A DNA stretch of 64,000 nucleotides from Bifidobacterium breve (GTDB lineage: Bacteria > Actinomycetota > Actinomycetes > Nanopelagicales > Nanopelagicaceae). The DNA lies in assembly GCA_945883755.1 (NCBI GenBank), contig CAMCXX010000004.1, positions 1 through 64,000 of the forward strand, written 5' to 3'. The translations under genes were made by a program, and so were the position numbers. Positions 63,286-64,000 of this stretch are shown in pieces. How positions within the stretch are numbered: the stretch's first letter is position 1; each line of letters opens with the position of its first letter. The notes beneath the pieces are model-generated. The model ran no database searches and was not told the origin of the DNA. It worked only from the letters and a program-made list of their open reading frames with translations.

Positions 63286-63849
63286 TTAAACTTCTAGCAG
63301 TTCAGCTTCTTTATGCTTTAACAGCTCATCAATCTTTGCGACATGATCTGAGGTAACTTTCTCAAGCTCTTTTTCAGCTCGAACTAAATCATCTTTTCCA
63401 ACCTTGCCATCTTTTTCTAGCTTTTCCATCGCCTCTTTTGCAATTCGGCGAACACCACGGATTGCTACCTTTGAATCCTCAGCCTTTGATTTTGCAACCT
63501 TAATAAACTCTTTACGGCGCTCCTCAGTTAACTGCGGAAAATTAACTCGGATTACAACACCATCAGAGCCTGGGTTAACACCTAAATCTGAGTCACGAAT
63601 CGCTTTTTCAATTGCAGCCAGAGCACCCTTATCGTAAGGAGTAATTAACGCTAATCGCGCCTCTGGTACCTGAACAGTTGCAAGTTGAGCCAGAGGAGTT
63701 CCAGTGCCGTAGTAATCAACCATCAACTTAGCAAACATTGCTGGATGTGCTCGACCAGTTCGGATCGCGGCAAAATCCTCTTTCGCAACATCAATCGCCT
63801 TATTCATCTTGGTATTGCAATCAGCTAGCTGGGTATTTAAATCAGACAT
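63286..63849 (-). CDS. frr: ribosome recycling factor
   Basis: Frr releases ribosomes from mRNA after termination. The 187 residues have the usual three-helix bundle pattern with AAIRTGRAHP and the C-terminal helix. AAGGAG precedes the ATG. It is followed by cdsA and rlmN and preceded by pyrH, as in other actinobacteria. Confidence 0.96.
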   Translation of the reverse strand: MSDLNTQLADCNTKMNKAIDVAKEDFAAIRTGRAHPAMFAKLMVDYYGTGTPLAQLATVQVPEARLALITPYDKGALAAIEKAIRDSDLGVNPGSDGVVIRVNFPQLTEERRKEFIKVAKSKAEDSKVAIRGVRRIAKEAMEKLEKDGKVGKDDLVRAEKELEKVTSDHVAKIDELLKHKEAELLEV

Positions 63850-63880
63850 TTAAGACTCCTTTAAGTAATCGCAATCCTAG

Positions 63881-64000
63881 TTAAGAAACTAGAGTTCCGA
63901 TACTTTCTCCCTTAACCGCTCGCTTAATGTTGCCATTTTCCTTCAGATCAAAGACCACAATCGGCAGCTTGTTCTCTCGGCACAGCGCAAAGGCGGCCGC
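63881..64000 (-). CDS. pyrH: UMP kinase, C-terminal fragment (runs off the window)
   Basis: The last 39 codons of a minus-strand frame end with TAA at 63881-63883. The visible part contains [19 protein letters not shown] and [11 protein letters not shown], which match the PyrH C-terminus, including the nucleotide-binding core. PyrH phosphorylates UMP. The start lies beyond 64000. Confidence 0.9.
   Translation of the reverse strand, partial: AAAFALCRENKLPIVVFDLKENGNIKRAVKGESIGTLVS

Overview
The window looks like a chromosomal segment of a small-genome, low-to-mid GC freshwater actinobacterium, most plausibly of the acI / Nanopelagicales group (Planktophila- or Nanopelagicus-like). The support is the classic actinobacterial gene order (ClgR-type regulator, DUF3046 protein, recA, recX, miaB, miaA, dapF, hflX; ftsK, RNase J, dapA, thyX; pnp, rpsO; infB, nusA, rimP), very tight gene packing with many 1-4 base overlaps, modest GC content, and a heliorhodopsin gene. 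I found no rRNA, tRNA, CRISPR array, phage gene or insertion sequence. No gene-free stretch exceeds about 300 bases.

Layout. 0-4.3 kb is an accessory patch: a secreted cytochrome b5-like protein, a DUF4864-like lipoprotein, a PsiE-like membrane protein, a HicA/HicB-like pair, a class I glutamine amidotransferase-like (S51) protein with a UbiA-family prenyltransferase, and two small membrane proteins. 4.3-7.8 kb is the riboflavin operon ribD-ribE-ribBA-ribH (minus strand) under an FMN riboswitch. Heliorhodopsin (7.8-8.6 kb) starts back-to-back with that operon and is followed by an unknown four-helix membrane protein. 9-14.3 kb holds a secreted trypsin-like protease, small membrane proteins, a DUF4287/DUF1801 protein, TspO and a secreted HNH nuclease.

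14.3-50.7 kb is an almost unbroken minus-strand block of housekeeping genes: RNA modification (miaA, miaB, rimO, truB, rlmN further on), recombination (recA, recX), lysine/diaminopimelate synthesis (dapA, dapB, dapF), phospholipid synthesis (pgsA, later cdsA), cell division (ftsK, a RodZ-like protein), RNA turnover (RNase J, pnp), translation (infB, rbfA, rpsO, proS, frr), FAD synthesis (ribF) and isoprenoids (ispG, dxr, with the site-2 protease rseP between them). 50.7-61.3 kb is a polyamine/GABA region: gabT, a speB-like ureohydrolase, a complete PotABCD-type importer and an aminobutyraldehyde-type dehydrogenase. It is interrupted by three genes for secreted or membrane-anchored proteins. 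The window ends in rlmN, cdsA, frr and the 3' end of pyrH.

Three points stand out. (1) The heliorhodopsin and riboflavin promoters are packed into about 40 bases. (2) At 16 genes a TANNNT hexamer ends exactly 6 bases before the start codon, which implies leaderless transcripts and lets several starts be corrected; in dxr/gabT the two opposed -10 boxes almost coincide. (3) The 5' end of the speB-like gene, with its promoter, is present twice as a roughly 84-base imperfect direct repeat flanking one secreted-protein gene, an apparent scar of a duplication or insertion.
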